DNA from: Arenibacter arenosicollis
GTDB taxonomy: Bacteria; Bacteroidota; Bacteroidia; Flavobacteriales; Flavobacteriaceae
DNA: 64,000 bases
Assembly (NCBI RefSeq): GCF_014397245.1
Contig: NZ_JACLHY010000007.1
Coordinates: forward strand, 62,001-126,000
Reading direction: 5' to 3'
A program made the position numbers and the translations under genes. Within the stretch, counting starts at the first letter, position 1. Every line of letters starts with the position of its first letter. Below, piece by piece: positions 35,614 through 43,676 of the stretch. Under the pieces are notes generated by a model, which saw nothing but the letters and a program-made list of their open reading frames with translations, was not told where the DNA came from and did no database searches.

Positions 35614-36135
35614 ATGAGAAAATCCAGTTTACCACAGGAAGCCTACAATCAGTTTTATGGGACTTATCTTTCCGTATTGGACGATAGCGAATTAAACGAT
35701 CTTTTGGCATTGGGAAAAACTAATTTCATCCAGTTTCTTGAAAGTATTCCTGATGAAAAATTGAATAGTTCGTACACCTTGCGCAAATGGACCATTGCAG
35801 AGGTAATTCTGCACATTATTGATGCCGAGCGTGTATTTCAATACAGAGCGCTACGCTTTTTGCGAGGGGACAACACCCCCTTGCCCGGTTTTGACCAGGA
35901 CCACTATGTTAAATACTCCAATGCAAAAACTAGGAGCAAGGAAAGTTTGATTACCGAATTTAACGCGGTAAGGGAAGCGTCCATTATCCTATTCCTTAAT
36001 TTGGACAATGAAGATCTTAATCGGACTGGGATCGCCAGCAATATAGAATGGACAGTTGCTACACTTGGTTTTGTAATCTGCGGACACCAAAAACACCATC
36101 AACAGATAATTGCCAACAGATATCTACAGCCTTAG
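35614..36135 (+). CDS. DinB-family protein (DUF664/YfiT-like)
   Basis: 173 residues; DinB superfamily four-helix bundle. Its metal-binding His triad is visible: H in EVILHIIDAERVF, and two near the end in ICGHQKHHQQII. LRKWTIAEVILHIIDAERVFQYRALRFLRGDNTPLPGFDQDHYV is typical of the YfiT/bacillithiol transferase-like group. Members are metal-dependent transferases or hydrolases, often with thiol cofactors; the exact reaction is unknown. It overlaps the end of the convergent 108-residue gene by 4 bases. Confidence 0.88.
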   Translation: MRKSSLPQEAYNQFYGTYLSVLDDSELNDLLALGKTNFIQFLESIPDEKLNSSYTLRKWTIAEVILHIIDAERVFQYRALRFLRGDNTPLPGFDQDHYVKYSNAKTRSKESLITEFNAVREASIILFLNLDNEDLNRTGIASNIEWTVATLGFVICGHQKHHQQIIANRYLQP

Positions 36136-36458
36136 TCCAGTTGTGATTCTTCCTCTTCTGGGTTGAATTCCATTTCCGGTTCATCTGAAGGGGAAACAAA
36201 TTCTACCGACTCTGATTGATCCTCCAATTCCTTTTCCATATTATCCTCAAAATTGGAAATAAAATTGGCCAGGCTTTTACTTATTTTCACCAAATAAATA
36301 CAATTCTGGGTTTTTACCTCCACAGCCTCTATAATCTCGCCATGGATATTTTTGAACATTATAATATCTTCATCACCATAGCCATCAGGATACATCTCAA
36401 TTAAGCTAGAAGCCACTTCATGACTTAGTTTTTTGTAATCTACAAGTTTCCGTAACAT
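36132..36458 (-). CDS. Conserved hypothetical protein, acidic tail
   Basis: 108 residues. A small folded N-terminal part (LSHEVASSLIEMYPDGYGDEDIIMFKNIHGEIIEAVEVKTQNCIYLVKISKSLANFI) precedes a highly acidic C-terminal tail (about 70-108, mostly Glu/Asp/Ser). No signal or membrane segment. I do not recognise the family; a gene of this kind at this place beside aroB is common in flavobacteria, as I recall. It converges on the DinB gene with a 4-base overlap. A hairpin CCTGATT-AA-AATCAGG (36474-36489) lies just upstream of the start codon. Confidence 0.7.
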   Translation of the reverse strand: MLRKLVDYKKLSHEVASSLIEMYPDGYGDEDIIMFKNIHGEIIEAVEVKTQNCIYLVKISKSLANFISNFEDNMEKELEDQSESVEFVSPSDEPEMEFNPEEEESQLD

Positions 36459-36473
36459 AGTTTGGTTTTTTAC

Positions 36474-36489
36474 CCTGATTAAAATCAGG
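36474..36489. repeat. Small perfect hairpin in the leader of the 108-residue gene
   Basis: CCTGATT-AA-AATCAGG is a perfect 7-bp stem 16 bases upstream of the start codon (minus strand). It may be an operator or a leader hairpin. No T-tract. Confidence 0.35.
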
Positions 36490-36577
36490 AGGATTAGTTA
36501 TATCACCTAAACTATAGAAAATTGAGTATCAATCTGTTAAAGAGTTGTAAAAAGGATGTTTTTAGTATGTGTAACTG

Positions 36578-37639
36578 TTATTCCGCGTAGTAAGCAAAAG
36601 CTTGTTCCAGTAATTCTGGGGCCACTTTTATGTCTATTGCCGGTTCTCCGATACTTTTCAACAAAACAAAATTGATATTGCCATGTGAATTTTTCTTGTC
36701 AAATTTCAATAAGCCAAGGATAGTATCTATATCCTTTTGTCCAAAAGATATTTTTTTGTACCTCCCTAGAAAGGTTGCCTTGATATCTTCCAGCGCATTT
36801 TTACTCAGACCGGTTAATTTAAATGAAAGATACCCCTCCAAAATCATTCCAATGGCAATAGCCTCACCATGTAAAAGCAGATCGTGCTCTTCACTTTCCA
36901 AAAAATAAGATTCTACCGCATGACCAAGGGTATGTCCATAATTTAATATTTTTCTAAGATGCTGCTCGGTGGGATCTTGTTGCACAACTTCATTTTTAAT
37001 GGACACCGAGGTTAGGATGTACTCATCCAAATTATCGAAACTCGTATTACCTTTTAGTGTTTCCCAGTAACTGGCATTACTAATAAGACCATGTTTAAGC
37101 ATTTCTGCGTAACCACTATTCAATTGCCGTTGATCCAAGGTATTCAAATAGTCGGTATCCACCACCACTATTTGTGGTTGGTTAATAACCCCGACCTGAT
37201 TCTTTAAGGGACCTAGATCAACACCCGTTTTCCCCCCAACAGAGGCATCAACCATGGACAATAGGGTAGTGGGTACGTTAATAAAATCTATACCTCTTTT
37301 AAAACAGGATGCCACAAAGCCCCCAAGGTCTGTAACCACACCACCTCCAAGGTTGATCATAGCACTTTTTCGGTCCGCATCCAATTCTGACAGAACCTCC
37401 CAAACCTGAGTGCAGGTAGTTATATTTTTATTAATCTCACCTTCTTCTATTTCAATAATCTCAAAATCGTATTCACCTTCAATTTTCGACATAAAAATAG
37501 GCAGACAGCAATTGTGGGTATTTTCATCTACCAAAACAAATATTTTGGAATAATTGGCTTTGGCCAAATGCTTGTTTAGGGCCACATAAGCCTTTTCGTT
37601 AAAATGCACGGCGTAAGTAGGTGTAGTAATAGAATTCAT
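36578..37639 (-). CDS. aroB: 3-dehydroquinate synthase
   Basis: 353 residues, the usual length. NAD-dependent sugar-phosphate cyclase of the shikimate pathway. Motifs: NLGGGVVTDLGGFVASCFKRGIDFINVPTTLLSMVDASVGGKTGVDLGPLKNQVGVINQP, then GYAEMLKHGL, LRKILNYGHTLGHAVES and LLHGEAIAIGM; the Glu and His of these three are zinc ligands. ATG start. Divergent to the proline dehydrogenase gene. Confidence 0.97.
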   Translation of the reverse strand: MNSITTPTYAVHFNEKAYVALNKHLAKANYSKIFVLVDENTHNCCLPIFMSKIEGEYDFEIIEIEEGEINKNITTCTQVWEVLSELDADRKSAMINLGGGVVTDLGGFVASCFKRGIDFINVPTTLLSMVDASVGGKTGVDLGPLKNQVGVINQPQIVVVDTDYLNTLDQRQLNSGYAEMLKHGLISNASYWETLKGNTSFDNLDEYILTSVSIKNEVVQQDPTEQHLRKILNYGHTLGHAVESYFLESEEHDLLLHGEAIAIGMILEGYLSFKLTGLSKNALEDIKATFLGRYKKISFGQKDIDTILGLLKFDKKNSHGNINFVLLKSIGEPAIDIKVAPELLEQAFAYYAE

Positions 37640-37669
37640 TATTGATCAATTTATGGCAAAATAAACACT

Positions 37670-37709
37670 ATTTTATATGATTAGAATATAAAATCTGTAC
37701 TTATATTTG
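37670..37709 (+). promoter_or_regulatory. Proline dehydrogenase promoter with overlapping inverted repeat
   Basis: A TATATTTG -7 box lies at 37702-37709. Directly upstream, ATTTTATAT (37670-37678) and ATATAAAAT (37686-37694) form a perfect 9-bp inverted repeat with a 7-base spacer, covering about the -33 region. It is AT-only, so chance is more likely than for the other repeats. The same region holds the divergent aroB promoter. Confidence 0.4.
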
Positions 37710-37731
37710 AATCCTTAATAAATTCATATAA

Positions 37732-38898
37732 ATGAAGGATATTTTTGAGGATACCGCAACAGCATTTGCACTTAAAACCGACTCAGAATTAGAAAGGGCG
37801 TATTTTTTATTCAAATTAATCGCAAACGAACCTCTCGTTAAAATTGGTACTGCCGTAACCAACTTTGCGATAAAAGCCCATTTACCTGTAGAAAAACTTA
37901 TTAGGGCCAGTGTTTTTGATCATTTCTGCGGAGGGGTCAACGAGGAAGAATGTATGGTGGTCGCCGACAAAATGTTCGAAAAAGGAGTAAGCACCATATT
38001 GGATTATTCGGTTGAAGGGCAAGAGGTTGAGAATCAATTGGACTCCTGCTATGAAAAGGCCCTGAAAACCCTGGATTTTGTAAAGGAGAATCCCGCAATA
38101 CCCTTCATTGTATTTAAACCTACGGGATTTGGAAGATTCAAACTTTACCAGAAGATTGGGGAAGGTAAAATCCTGACCAATGACGAAAAAGCGGAGTGGC
38201 AACGCGTAGTGAACAGATATGACAAAGTCTGCAAAAAGGCACATGACCTGGAAGTGTCTATTTTGATCGATGCGGAAGAAAGTTGGATGCAGGGACCTGC
38301 GGATGATTTGGCCGAAGAAATGATGAGGAAATACAATCAAAAGAAAGCCATTGTCTTTAATACCTTACAAACATATAGATGGGACCGACTTGACTATCTA
38401 AAAAGACTCCATAAAGATGCTGTGAAAAACAATTATTTCATTGGACTAAAAGTGGTGCGTGGCGCCTATATGGAAAAAGAAAATGATAGGGCTGAGGAAA
38501 TAGGCTATCCATCACCAATTTGTCCGTCAAAAAAAGCTACCGATGACAATTTTGACAATGTTGTTGCCTATATGGTAGATAATTTGGACACTATTTCACT
38601 TTTTGCCGGAACACATAACGAATTGAGCAGCTACCGTTTAATGGAACAGATGGAAGCTAAGAATATTATGCACAACGACCCTCGGATTTGGTTTGGGCAA
38701 CTTTACGGCATGAGTGACCATATCTCTTTCAATTTGGCAAAAGAAGCTTATAATGTGGCTAAATACCTGCCATTTGGACCTGTCAAGGATGTTATGCCTT
38801 ATTTAATAAGGAGGGCAGAGGAGAACACTTCAGTTGCTGGCCAGACCAGCAGGGAGCTTACCCTCTTGAAAAAAGAAAGAAAGAGAAGGAAGATCTAA
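37732..38898 (+). CDS. Proline dehydrogenase (single-domain, FAD)
   Basis: 388 residues of the PutA-type TIM barrel. Oxidises L-proline to 1-pyrroline-5-carboxylate with FAD. Family motifs: KPTGFGRF, DAEESW near residue 183, GLKVVRGAYMEKENDRA, GTHNE (FAD contact) and the C-terminal YLIRRAEENTS with arginines that hold the substrate carboxylate. The separate P5C dehydrogenase is not fused and not adjacent. ATG start. Overlaps the convergent DUF4258-like gene by 4 bases. With the hydroxyproline operon at 16.7-21.6 kb it suggests growth on collagen-type or proline-rich substrates. Confidence 0.94.
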   Translation: MKDIFEDTATAFALKTDSELERAYFLFKLIANEPLVKIGTAVTNFAIKAHLPVEKLIRASVFDHFCGGVNEEECMVVADKMFEKGVSTILDYSVEGQEVENQLDSCYEKALKTLDFVKENPAIPFIVFKPTGFGRFKLYQKIGEGKILTNDEKAEWQRVVNRYDKVCKKAHDLEVSILIDAEESWMQGPADDLAEEMMRKYNQKKAIVFNTLQTYRWDRLDYLKRLHKDAVKNNYFIGLKVVRGAYMEKENDRAEEIGYPSPICPSKKATDDNFDNVVAYMVDNLDTISLFAGTHNELSSYRLMEQMEAKNIMHNDPRIWFGQLYGMSDHISFNLAKEAYNVAKYLPFGPVKDVMPYLIRRAEENTSVAGQTSRELTLLKKERKRRKI

Positions 38899-39275
38899 TA
38901 GGAGATACTCTCTATTACGGCCTTCTCCAAACAATTTTTTACTTTTAAAGTGGCTTCCTTATCTTTCACCAGTCCTTCAATAAAATAAGTTTTACAGGGA
39001 CCCGCCTTGGTTTCACTATTTCCGAAGTCAACTTCTCCGTTGTTCAAAAAATTGTTAATATCGGTAGTGTCCAATTCTTTTTTCATCAAAAGTGCGTTTA
39101 TGCCTTCGGCATATGTAATTTGCTTGGATCTAATATCCTTGAGCGTCCTACAATTGGGAAAATAACAGAATTCCGTTCCGGTTTCCTCCGATTTTTTCTT
39201 CAAAAAAATAGTTAAAAAAACCAAGCCAATAGATAATCCAAAAAGAAAGAAGCCCAAACGCTTTAAAAATGCCAT
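38895..39275 (-). CDS. DUF4258-like small membrane-anchored protein
   Basis: 126 residues. One hydrophobic helix near the N-terminus (about 6-25) is followed by a soluble part with Cys residues (FCYFPNCRTLKD, GPCKTYF, LKVKNCLEKAV). The pattern LDTTDINNFLNNGEVDF with an aromatic end fits the DUF4258 motif, with a membrane anchor. It sits 4 bases after the alanine dehydrogenase gene, so it is probably co-transcribed. Function unknown. Confidence 0.65.
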   Translation of the reverse strand: MAFLKRLGFFLFGLSIGLVFLTIFLKKKSEETGTEFCYFPNCRTLKDIRSKQITYAEGINALLMKKELDTTDINNFLNNGEVDFGNSETKAGPCKTYFIEGLVKDKEATLKVKNCLEKAVIESISY

Positions 39276-39278
39276 AAA

Positions 39279-40478
39279 TTAAAAAATAAGAAAATTAATA
39301 TCGCTGTAGGAAAGGTCGAACCACTCCCCAACGGATTTATTGGTCAAAATACCGTGGTAAAGATAGAGTCCGTTACGTAGACCCTTATCAAATCGCAACG
39401 CATTTTCAAATCCCCCGTCTTCTCCAATTTTTAATAAATAAGGGGTAAAAATATTGCTTATGGAAATAGAGGCTGTTTTTGGGTATCTGGAAGGAATATT
39501 GGGCACCCCATAGTGGAGTACTCCATTCTTAATCTTAATAGGTTTGTCATGGGTAGTGATCTCACTGGATTCAAAACATCCGCCCATATCAATACTAACA
39601 TCAATAATTACCGCCCCTTTTTTCATTTGCTCCACCATGGTATTGGATACCACCACAGGGGAACGGTCCTTGCCTCTAGTAGCCCCAATGGCCACATCGC
39701 AACGTTTTAACGCTTTCAATAAATTCTTGGGCTGAATGGTAGACGTGTAAACGGTTTGTCTTAGATTGGTCTGGATGCTCCGTAATTTGGTAATCGAATT
39801 ATCAAACACCTTTACATTGGCCCCTAGACCGATTGCCGATCTTGCTGCAAACTCCCCAACAGTACCAGCGCCAATTATAACCACCTCTACCGGGGGAACC
39901 CCACTAATATTTCCAAACATAAGGCCATTACCTTTATTGGTGGCTGCCATTATCTCGGAAGCAATTAAGACTGAAGAAATTCCTGCTATTTCACTCAACG
40001 ACCGCACAGCAGGATATTTTCCATCGTCGTCCCTAATATATTCAAAGGCTATAGCTGTAATCCTCTTTTTGGCCAATTCCTCAAAATATTTCTTACTCTG
40101 AATTTTGATCTGTAGGGCAGATATGATGGTAGATTGTGGATTTATCATCTGAACCTCCTGTAATGTGGGCGGCTCAACCTTTAAAATTATTGGGCAGGCA
40201 AAAACTTTCTTGGTATCCCTCGTAATTTCAGCTCCGGCTTTGGTGTACTCCAAATCTGAATAATTGGCACCATCTCCTGCTCCAGATTCTATTAGAATCC
40301 TATGTCCATTGGCCGTTATTGCATTAACTGCGTCCGGGGTAAGGCAAATTCGTTTTTCCTGGTATTGATTTTCCCTTGGAATCCCTATAAAAAGCTCTCC
40401 TTTTTGTCTTAGGATTTCTAAAGTTTCTTCTTGAGGCAGTAATTGCTGCTTGCTAAACGGTGAGGAATGTTGACTCAT
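39279..40478 (-). CDS. ald: Alanine dehydrogenase (AlaDH/PNT family)
   Basis: 399 residues. NAD(P)-dependent reversible deamination of alanine to pyruvate. AlaDH/transhydrogenase N-terminal domain (about 30-160: IGIPRENQYQEKRICLTPDAV, GAGDGANYSDLEYTKAGAEI) and NAD-binding Rossmann domain (about 170-330) with VVIIGAGTVGEFAARSAIGLGANVKVFDNS. Longer than the 371-residue Bacillus enzyme by an N-terminal extension of about 28 residues. Homologues often sit near the porX-tsaE pair in flavobacteria (from memory). The related transhydrogenase alpha subunit is an alternative, but no beta subunit is near. Confidence 0.85.
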   Translation of the reverse strand: MSQHSSPFSKQQLLPQEETLEILRQKGELFIGIPRENQYQEKRICLTPDAVNAITANGHRILIESGAGDGANYSDLEYTKAGAEITRDTKKVFACPIILKVEPPTLQEVQMINPQSTIISALQIKIQSKKYFEELAKKRITAIAFEYIRDDDGKYPAVRSLSEIAGISSVLIASEIMAATNKGNGLMFGNISGVPPVEVVIIGAGTVGEFAARSAIGLGANVKVFDNSITKLRSIQTNLRQTVYTSTIQPKNLLKALKRCDVAIGATRGKDRSPVVVSNTMVEQMKKGAVIIDVSIDMGGCFESSEITTHDKPIKIKNGVLHYGVPNIPSRYPKTASISISNIFTPYLLKIGEDGGFENALRFDKGLRNGLYLYHGILTNKSVGEWFDLSYSDINFLIF

Positions 40479-40535
40479 AGGCTGTAAATCTGTCTGATAT
40501 ATTCCGATACATATCGAAACTACCCAAAGTCAAAA

Positions 40536-41093
40536 TTACGATATTTTTTCTTTTGCCATTTCCTCTTTTTGAAGACGCTCCTTTTCCTTAATCTCTTTTT
40601 CCTTATATGCTTTCAATTCCCGGTCCATAGCCTCCAGATCAATACCAAGAACATGCTTATCAAATAACTTCAAACGTATTAGATAAACAAAGGGTATGAT
40701 CACGGTCATTATGGGCAGCAACCAATATATTTCTACTTCATCTATAAACCGATCTTCGTAAATTAAGGAGACTATCTGGAAGGTAAACATGGATATAGGA
40801 ATCAACAAAACGTGATACCACCAATGTTTACATGTAAAAAACCATAGAACCAAAAGTATTAAAGGCACAAATTTGGCCATAAACAACCACATTACGGTGG
40901 TTATACTTAATTGATATTTACTCTCATAAGTAAAAAAGTAAAGGTCCAGAGTACTCCCAGAAGGAAAAAATTTATAGTAATAAAATATTAATGGGGTCAG
41001 GGCAATAATAACTGCTACAATACTTCCAATTAAAATACTTCTCGATTTCTTTTTTTTCGAGTTTTGTTCGAGGTTTTGAAACAGTTTAAACAT
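40536..41093 (-). CDS. Membrane protein of unknown function with charged C-terminal coiled coil
   Basis: 185 residues with about four hydrophobic helices (about 20-42, 70-85, 95-112, 122-140) and a C-terminal tail of about 45 residues rich in Lys/Glu (LEAMDRELKAYKEKEIKEKERLQKEE) that should form a coiled coil. No named family recognised; the helix-plus-tail layout resembles small flavobacterial membrane proteins often found near ald. ATG start. Confidence 0.7.
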   Translation of the reverse strand: MFKLFQNLEQNSKKKKSRSILIGSIVAVIIALTPLIFYYYKFFPSGSTLDLYFFTYESKYQLSITTVMWLFMAKFVPLILLVLWFFTCKHWWYHVLLIPISMFTFQIVSLIYEDRFIDEVEIYWLLPIMTVIIPFVYLIRLKLFDKHVLGIDLEAMDRELKAYKEKEIKEKERLQKEEMAKEKIS

Positions 41094-41140
41094 GTTTGTT
41101 ATAGGGGGTAATTGTTTTACTAGTATTATAACAAAAAAAA

Positions 41141-41165
41141 AGGGCTTCTAGTATTTAGAAACCCT
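41141..41165 (-). terminator. Rho-independent terminator of the 62-residue lipoprotein gene
   Basis: On the minus strand a 10-bp stem (AGGGTTTCTA with TAGAAGCCCT, one T-G pair) around a 5-base loop is followed by a run of nine T. Confidence 0.82.
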
Positions 41166-41185
41166 TCTAATTTTAAAATTATGTT

Positions 41186-41374
41186 TTAACCATTTTTAGG
41201 CACCTTTATCTTGAGTTTATCGATGCCGTTCGCAGGTACTTTTATTTTTAATTTGTCGATATTTTGTTCATACAAGGAATCTTCTTCCGCCGTATTATTT
41301 GGTGTACAGGAAAAACTTACTAATGAAATACATGCTGCCAGCGCAAAGCCAAGGAAAATTTTTTTAATGTTCAT
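41186..41374 (-). CDS. Tiny lipoprotein with a duplicated IDKLKIKVPxNG peptide
   Basis: 62 residues. Lipoprotein signal MNIKKIFLGFALAACISLVSFSC with lipid Cys at residue 23, then TPNNTAEEDSLYEQN and two tandem copies of (N)IDKLKIKVPANG / IDKLKIKVPKNG that fill the C-terminus. It has its own -7 box (CAAAAATA on the plus strand, 41416-41423) and terminator, so it is a real single-gene unit. No known family; the duplicated amphipathic peptide suggests a structural or binding role. Confidence 0.75.
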   Translation of the reverse strand: MNIKKIFLGFALAACISLVSFSCTPNNTAEEDSLYEQNIDKLKIKVPANGIDKLKIKVPKNG

Positions 41375-41598
41375 TGTTTTTAGGTTTTAGGTTCGATAAA
41401 GGGTTTAACGTTTAACAAAAATATACAAAAAAACCACATAGTCTGCATTACATCGATCAAATTGAACATTCTAACAGAATAAATAAGCGCTTCATCGATT
41501 TTTAAGTTTTTCCTAGCCCGACCAACAGTAATAGCATATTAAAACAACTCCTATGTAATTCAGGGTTTAACGCTTATAAATTTTGTAGAAAGTCTGCA

Positions 41599-42009
41599 CT
41601 ACAAAATGGTAAGCCTCCTTGTTTTTTCATCCAAAATTTCAATCTTTATTTCAGTTCTCGGTTCTGGAAGTATTCCTTTTATTTTTTCGGGCCATTCCAT
41701 AAATATCCAAGTATCGGTGCTTAAATAGTCTTCCAGCCCAAGGTCCCATGCTTCCGATTCATCTTCCAATCGGTAAAAATCGAAATGATAGCCAAGGAGC
41801 TCTCCGTTATTTCTTTGATACTCGTTTACGATACCAAAAGTAGGGCTGCTGGCAGAACCACTGCCTTCCAATTCTTTAACCAAGGCTTTTATTAGCGTAG
41901 TTTTACCTGCGCCCATCTCTCCATAAAAGCAGAGGGTCTTTGAAGGCACATTGGCAATCAACTGCTTTGCAACATTCGGAATTTGCGAAATTGTGTAGGG
42001 AATAATCAT
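41599..42009 (-). CDS. tsaE: tRNA threonylcarbamoyladenosine biosynthesis ATPase TsaE
   Basis: 136 residues, typical length. P-loop LCFYGEMGAGKTTLIKALVKELEG (Walker A near residue 29-36), then SSPTFGIVNEY, LGYHFDFYRLED and WIFMEWPEKI (Walker B-like/W-motif). TsaE works with TsaB, TsaC/C2 and TsaD to put t6A on tRNA position 37. It is downstream of porX on the same strand (84-base gap), a gene pairing seen in other flavobacteria. Confidence 0.95.
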   Translation of the reverse strand: MIIPYTISQIPNVAKQLIANVPSKTLCFYGEMGAGKTTLIKALVKELEGSGSASSPTFGIVNEYQRNNGELLGYHFDFYRLEDESEAWDLGLEDYLSTDTWIFMEWPEKIKGILPEPRTEIKIEILDEKTRRLTIL

Positions 42010-42093
42010 CTTAAAAATTTAAAATAATCGCAATTTAAATCCTATTCCCGACTTAATAAAATTCAGGATTCATTTATACTAAATCAAATATGA

Positions 42094-43638
42094 TCAACGA
42101 GGCTCCAATACGACAAAGGGAATGATCATTTCTTCCATTGACACCCCCCCATGCTGATAGGTATTGCGGTAATAACTAACGTAATGGTTATAGTTATTGG
42201 GATATGCGAAAAACAAGTCATTTTTAGCAAAAATATAGGAGCTACTTACATTTATATTGGGCAGGAATATTTTTTTTGGATCCTTTGCTTCCAAAACATC
42301 CTTTTGCTCATAGGTAAGGCTCCTTCCTGTTTTATAGCGTAGGTTAAGACTGGTTTCCTTATCGCCGATGACTTTGGAAGGTTGCTTAACGTTTATGGTA
42401 CCATGATCTGTTGTAATAATCAATTTTAACCCCAGACCTTGTGCCTGCTGAATTATTTCCAATAAAGGTGAATTTTTGAACCAACTCTGTGCCAATGAAC
42501 GGTAAGCCTTATCGTTGGCGGCCAATTCCTTGACTACCTCCATTTCTGTTTTGGAATGGGATAACATATCCACAAAGTTGTACACTATAACGGTCAGGTC
42601 ATTATCTTTCTGAGACCTAAAATTTTGTGATAGGTGCTTGCCCTGCTTTAGACTGCTTATTTTATGGTATTCCCACTTTAGATCTAACCCCAATCTCTTG
42701 AGCTGTGCCTCTAAAAATTCCGCTTCAAACAGATTCTTGCCACCTTCCTCTGTGTCATTTTTCCACCATTGGGGATATTTTTTCTCCATATCCAACGGCG
42801 TAAGGCCAGAAAATATGGCATTCCTTGCATATTGGGTAGCCGTAGGCAAAATACTGAAGTATGGGACTTCCTTACGTTTTCTATAGAAGGAATTTAAAGT
42901 ATCTTCAAAGGATAACCATTGATCATATCTCAAATTATCTATGACCACCAATAATGTTTTGTTGTCCTTTAATTCAGGTTTAATTAATTGTCCGAAAAGG
43001 GTATGGGACATTACAGGACCATCCTTATCCTTAAACCAATCGGGATAATTTTTTTCCACGAATTTACCAAACTGCTGGTTGGCTTCCGTTTTTTGGGACT
43101 CTAGGATCTCGAACATTCCGGAATCCTCTATTTCCTCCAATCGCAATTCCCAGTAAATAAGCTTTTTATACAATTCCGCCCATTCCTCATAGCTATTTAC
43201 CATTGACAATTCCATGGCAATCTTCCTAAATTCCTGCTGATAATTGGCAGTAGTTTTTTCGGAAACCAGTCGGGAATGGTCCAAATTCTTTTTTAACGAT
43301 AAAAGAATTTGATTAGGGTTAACCGGCTTTATTAAATAATCCGCTATTTTGGAACCTATGGCCTCCTCCATAATCAACTCTTCTTCACTTTTGGTTATCA
43401 TTACTACCGGAAGCGAATTATTGATCACCTTTATTTCGTTCAATGTTTCCAATCCGGAAATTCCGGGCATATTTTCATCCAAAAAAACAATATCTACATG
43501 CGTTTCCTTTAATTCATCCAATGCCTCCCTACCACTTAGACAGGTAATCACCTTATAATTTTTGCCTTCTAAAAATAGAATGTGCGGTTTTAATAAATCT
43601 ATTTCATCATCTACCCAAAGTATTGTTATCTTGTTCAT
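42094..43638 (-). CDS. porX: PorX-type response regulator with PglZ (phosphodiesterase-fold) domain
   Basis: 514 residues. Receiver domain (1-118) with acidic residues D10/D11, phospho-acceptor D54 in VFLDENMPGISG and K104. A helical linker leads to an alkaline-phosphatase-superfamily PglZ domain (about 225-514): VVIDNLRYDQW, PTATQYARNAIFSGL (nucleophile Thr in the T266/T268 position), MLSHSK, TTDHGT and HGGVSMEEMIIP, whose Asp/His residues bind zinc. PorX with PorY controls transcription of type IX secretion genes in Porphyromonas and Flavobacterium. Its presence implies gliding/T9SS in this organism; none of the secretion genes are in the window. Confidence 0.92.
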   Translation of the reverse strand: MNKITILWVDDEIDLLKPHILFLEGKNYKVITCLSGREALDELKETHVDIVFLDENMPGISGLETLNEIKVINNSLPVVMITKSEEELIMEEAIGSKIADYLIKPVNPNQILLSLKKNLDHSRLVSEKTTANYQQEFRKIAMELSMVNSYEEWAELYKKLIYWELRLEEIEDSGMFEILESQKTEANQQFGKFVEKNYPDWFKDKDGPVMSHTLFGQLIKPELKDNKTLLVVIDNLRYDQWLSFEDTLNSFYRKRKEVPYFSILPTATQYARNAIFSGLTPLDMEKKYPQWWKNDTEEGGKNLFEAEFLEAQLKRLGLDLKWEYHKISSLKQGKHLSQNFRSQKDNDLTVIVYNFVDMLSHSKTEMEVVKELAANDKAYRSLAQSWFKNSPLLEIIQQAQGLGLKLIITTDHGTINVKQPSKVIGDKETSLNLRYKTGRSLTYEQKDVLEAKDPKKIFLPNINVSSSYIFAKNDLFFAYPNNYNHYVSYYRNTYQHGGVSMEEMIIPFVVLEPR

Positions 43639-43654
43639 TTAGTCCTTATATTTG
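43623..43654 (+). promoter_or_regulatory. Promoter of the HD-domain gene, overlapping the porX start
   Basis: TTG (43623-43625) and TATATTTG (43647-43654) are 21 bases apart, fitting the -33/-7 layout. The box lies just outside porX on the divergent side. It argues against the long frame that begins at the same TTG and puts the first usable start at 43677. Confidence 0.6.
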
Positions 43655-43676
43655 CCTGCGTAAAAGAATTCTGGTT

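Noticed and set aside
43623-43676. N-terminal extension of the HD-domain protein from TTG 43623
   Set aside because: It overlaps the promoter and the porX start, and the peptide it adds has no likeness to family N-termini; TTG 43677 is preferred.
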